From Novosphingobium capsulatum (GTDB lineage Bacteria; Pseudomonadota; Alphaproteobacteria; Sphingomonadales; Sphingomonadaceae): a stretch of 33,621 nt of DNA. This document shows, piece after piece, positions 32,856 through 33,621 of this stretch. The DNA lies in the NCBI GenBank assembly GCA_015661825.1, contig DQVI01000150.1, positions 1-33,621 of the forward strand, written 5' to 3'. The position numbers were made by a program, and so were the translations under genes. The notes under the pieces are model-generated. The model did not search any database. It was not told the origin of the DNA and was given only the letters and a program-made list of their open reading frames with translations. Numbering within the stretch: the first letter of the stretch is position 1; each line of letters opens with the position of its first letter.

Positions 32856-33621
32856 ATGCATTTCCAGCGCTTGAAACTCTCCGGTTTCAAGAGCTTCGTC
32901 GAACCGGCCGAACTGCGGATCGAGCCGGGGCTGACCGGCGTGGTCGGCCCCAACGGGTGTGGCAAGTCCAACCTGCTCGAGGCCTTGCGCTGGGTCATGG
33001 GCGAGGCTTCGGCCCGCGCGATGCGCGGCAGCGGAATGGACGACGTGATCTTTGCCGGCAGCGGCCGGCGCCCCCCGCGCGCCTTTGCCGAAGTGGCGCT
33101 GACCGCAAAGACCGACCCCGAAGACCAGTGGGGCGGCGAGCTCGAAGTCGTCCGCCGGATCGAGCGCGGGGCGGGCTCGGCCTATCGCGTCAACGGGCGC
33201 GACGTGCGGGCCAAGGATGTCGGCCTGATCTTCGCCGATGCGGCCACCGGCGCGCACAGCCCGGCGCTTGTCAGTCAGGGGCGCATCGCCGCGGTCATCG
33301 CCGCCAAGCCCGCCGAGCGGCGCATGATGCTGGAAGAAGCCGCCGGGATCGCCGGGCTTCACGTCCGCCGCCGCGATGCCGAGCAGAAATTGCGCGCGAC
33401 CGAGGCCAACCTTGGCCGCCTCGAAGACCTCATGGCCGGGCTCGACGACCAGATCGCCGCCTTGCGCAAGCAGGCCCGCGCCGCCCAGCGCTACAAGGAC
33501 GTGTCCGAGCGCATCCGCGTGGCCGAAGCCCGGTTGACCTTCGCCCGCTGGCGCGACGCCGCCCAGGCCGCCGACCTCGCCCGCAAGGAAGCGGGACAAG
33601 CCGAAGCCGCCGTCGCCGGAG
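32856..33621 (+). CDS. smc: Chromosome segregation protein SMC, 3' end outside the window
   Basis: N-terminal 255 residues of SMC, the ATPase that organizes and segregates chromosomes; the frame is open to the right edge. Walker A is GPNGCGKS at 31-38, followed by [11 protein letters not shown]; the Q-loop region [29 protein letters not shown] is intact, and the coiled coil starts at about 170 ([22 protein letters not shown]). The ATG at 32856 opens the normal family start [17 protein letters not shown]; a GTG two codons upstream is an alternative. Walker B and the hinge lie beyond the window. Confidence 0.95.
   Translation, partial: MHFQRLKLSGFKSFVEPAELRIEPGLTGVVGPNGCGKSNLLEALRWVMGEASARAMRGSGMDDVIFAGSGRRPPRAFAEVALTAKTDPEDQWGGELEVVRRIERGAGSAYRVNGRDVRAKDVGLIFADAATGAHSPALVSQGRIAAVIAAKPAERRMMLEEAAGIAGLHVRRRDAEQKLRATEANLGRLEDLMAGLDDQIAALRKQARAAQRYKDVSERIRVAEARLTFARWRDAAQAADLARKEAGQAEAAVAG

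Noticed and set aside
1-33621. tRNA, rRNA, CRISPR array, prophage or transposase genes
   Set aside because: No cloverleaf-like sequence, regular spaced repeats, integrase or transposase motifs were noticed; the only mobile-like sequence is the REP-like element.

Overview
The window is GC-rich, densely packed alphaproteobacterial chromosome. The gene content (MucR-type regulator, plant-type class II DAHP synthase, DUF1489, DUF721, Fur without the CxxC pair, and the order nfu-tsaB-rimI-mucR-fur-plsC-miaB-phoH-ybeY-corC) suggests a sphingomonad, probably Novosphingobium or a close relative. That assignment is inferred from gene families and order, not from a marker gene. No rRNA, tRNA, CRISPR array, prophage or transposase gene was seen. 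The only mobile-type sequence is one REP-like palindromic element.

Layout. Positions 1-2074 (+): a calcineurin-type phosphoesterase running in from the left edge, then a zinc alcohol dehydrogenase. Positions 2132-9572 (-): S10 serine carboxypeptidase, a 95-aa putative HTH protein, the REP-like element, class II DAHP synthase, a two-lobed M16 metallopeptidase and an FKBP isomerase. Positions 9676-18420 (+): a housekeeping run covering Fe-S assembly (nfu), tRNA t6A synthesis (tsaB), ribosomal protein acetylation (rimI), MucR, Fur, phospholipid synthesis (plsC), tRNA methylthiolation (miaB), PhoH, YbeY and CorC. This run is interrupted on the minus strand by a small secreted Arg/His/Asp-rich protein at 15121-15393. 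A LysR regulator (18420-19301) is translationally coupled behind corC.

Positions 19399-25082 (-): a large PAS5-GGDEF-EAL protein, an acetyl-CoA hydrolase/CoA-transferase family enzyme and cyclophilin PpiB. Positions 25219-27137 (+): the magnesium channel MgtE and a DUF1489 protein. Positions 27134-30561 (-): mutY, a serine hydrolase and nudC, closely spaced or overlapping as an operon. Positions 30591-33621 (+): a DUF721 (DciA-like) protein, two tandem DsbA-family thiol oxidoreductases (one with a signal peptide, one lipoprotein) and the start of smc, which continues past the right edge.

Most of the content is ordinary core genome and I see no clear candidate for a wholly new defence or mobile system. 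The most unusual items are the exact 122-residue triplication of PAS modules in the cyclic-di-GMP protein, the four-hairpin REP-like element beside aroG, the charged secreted protein wedged into miaB-phoH, the twin hairpins upstream of phoH, the degenerate zinc ligands of MucR, and the dsbA pair between DUF721 and smc.
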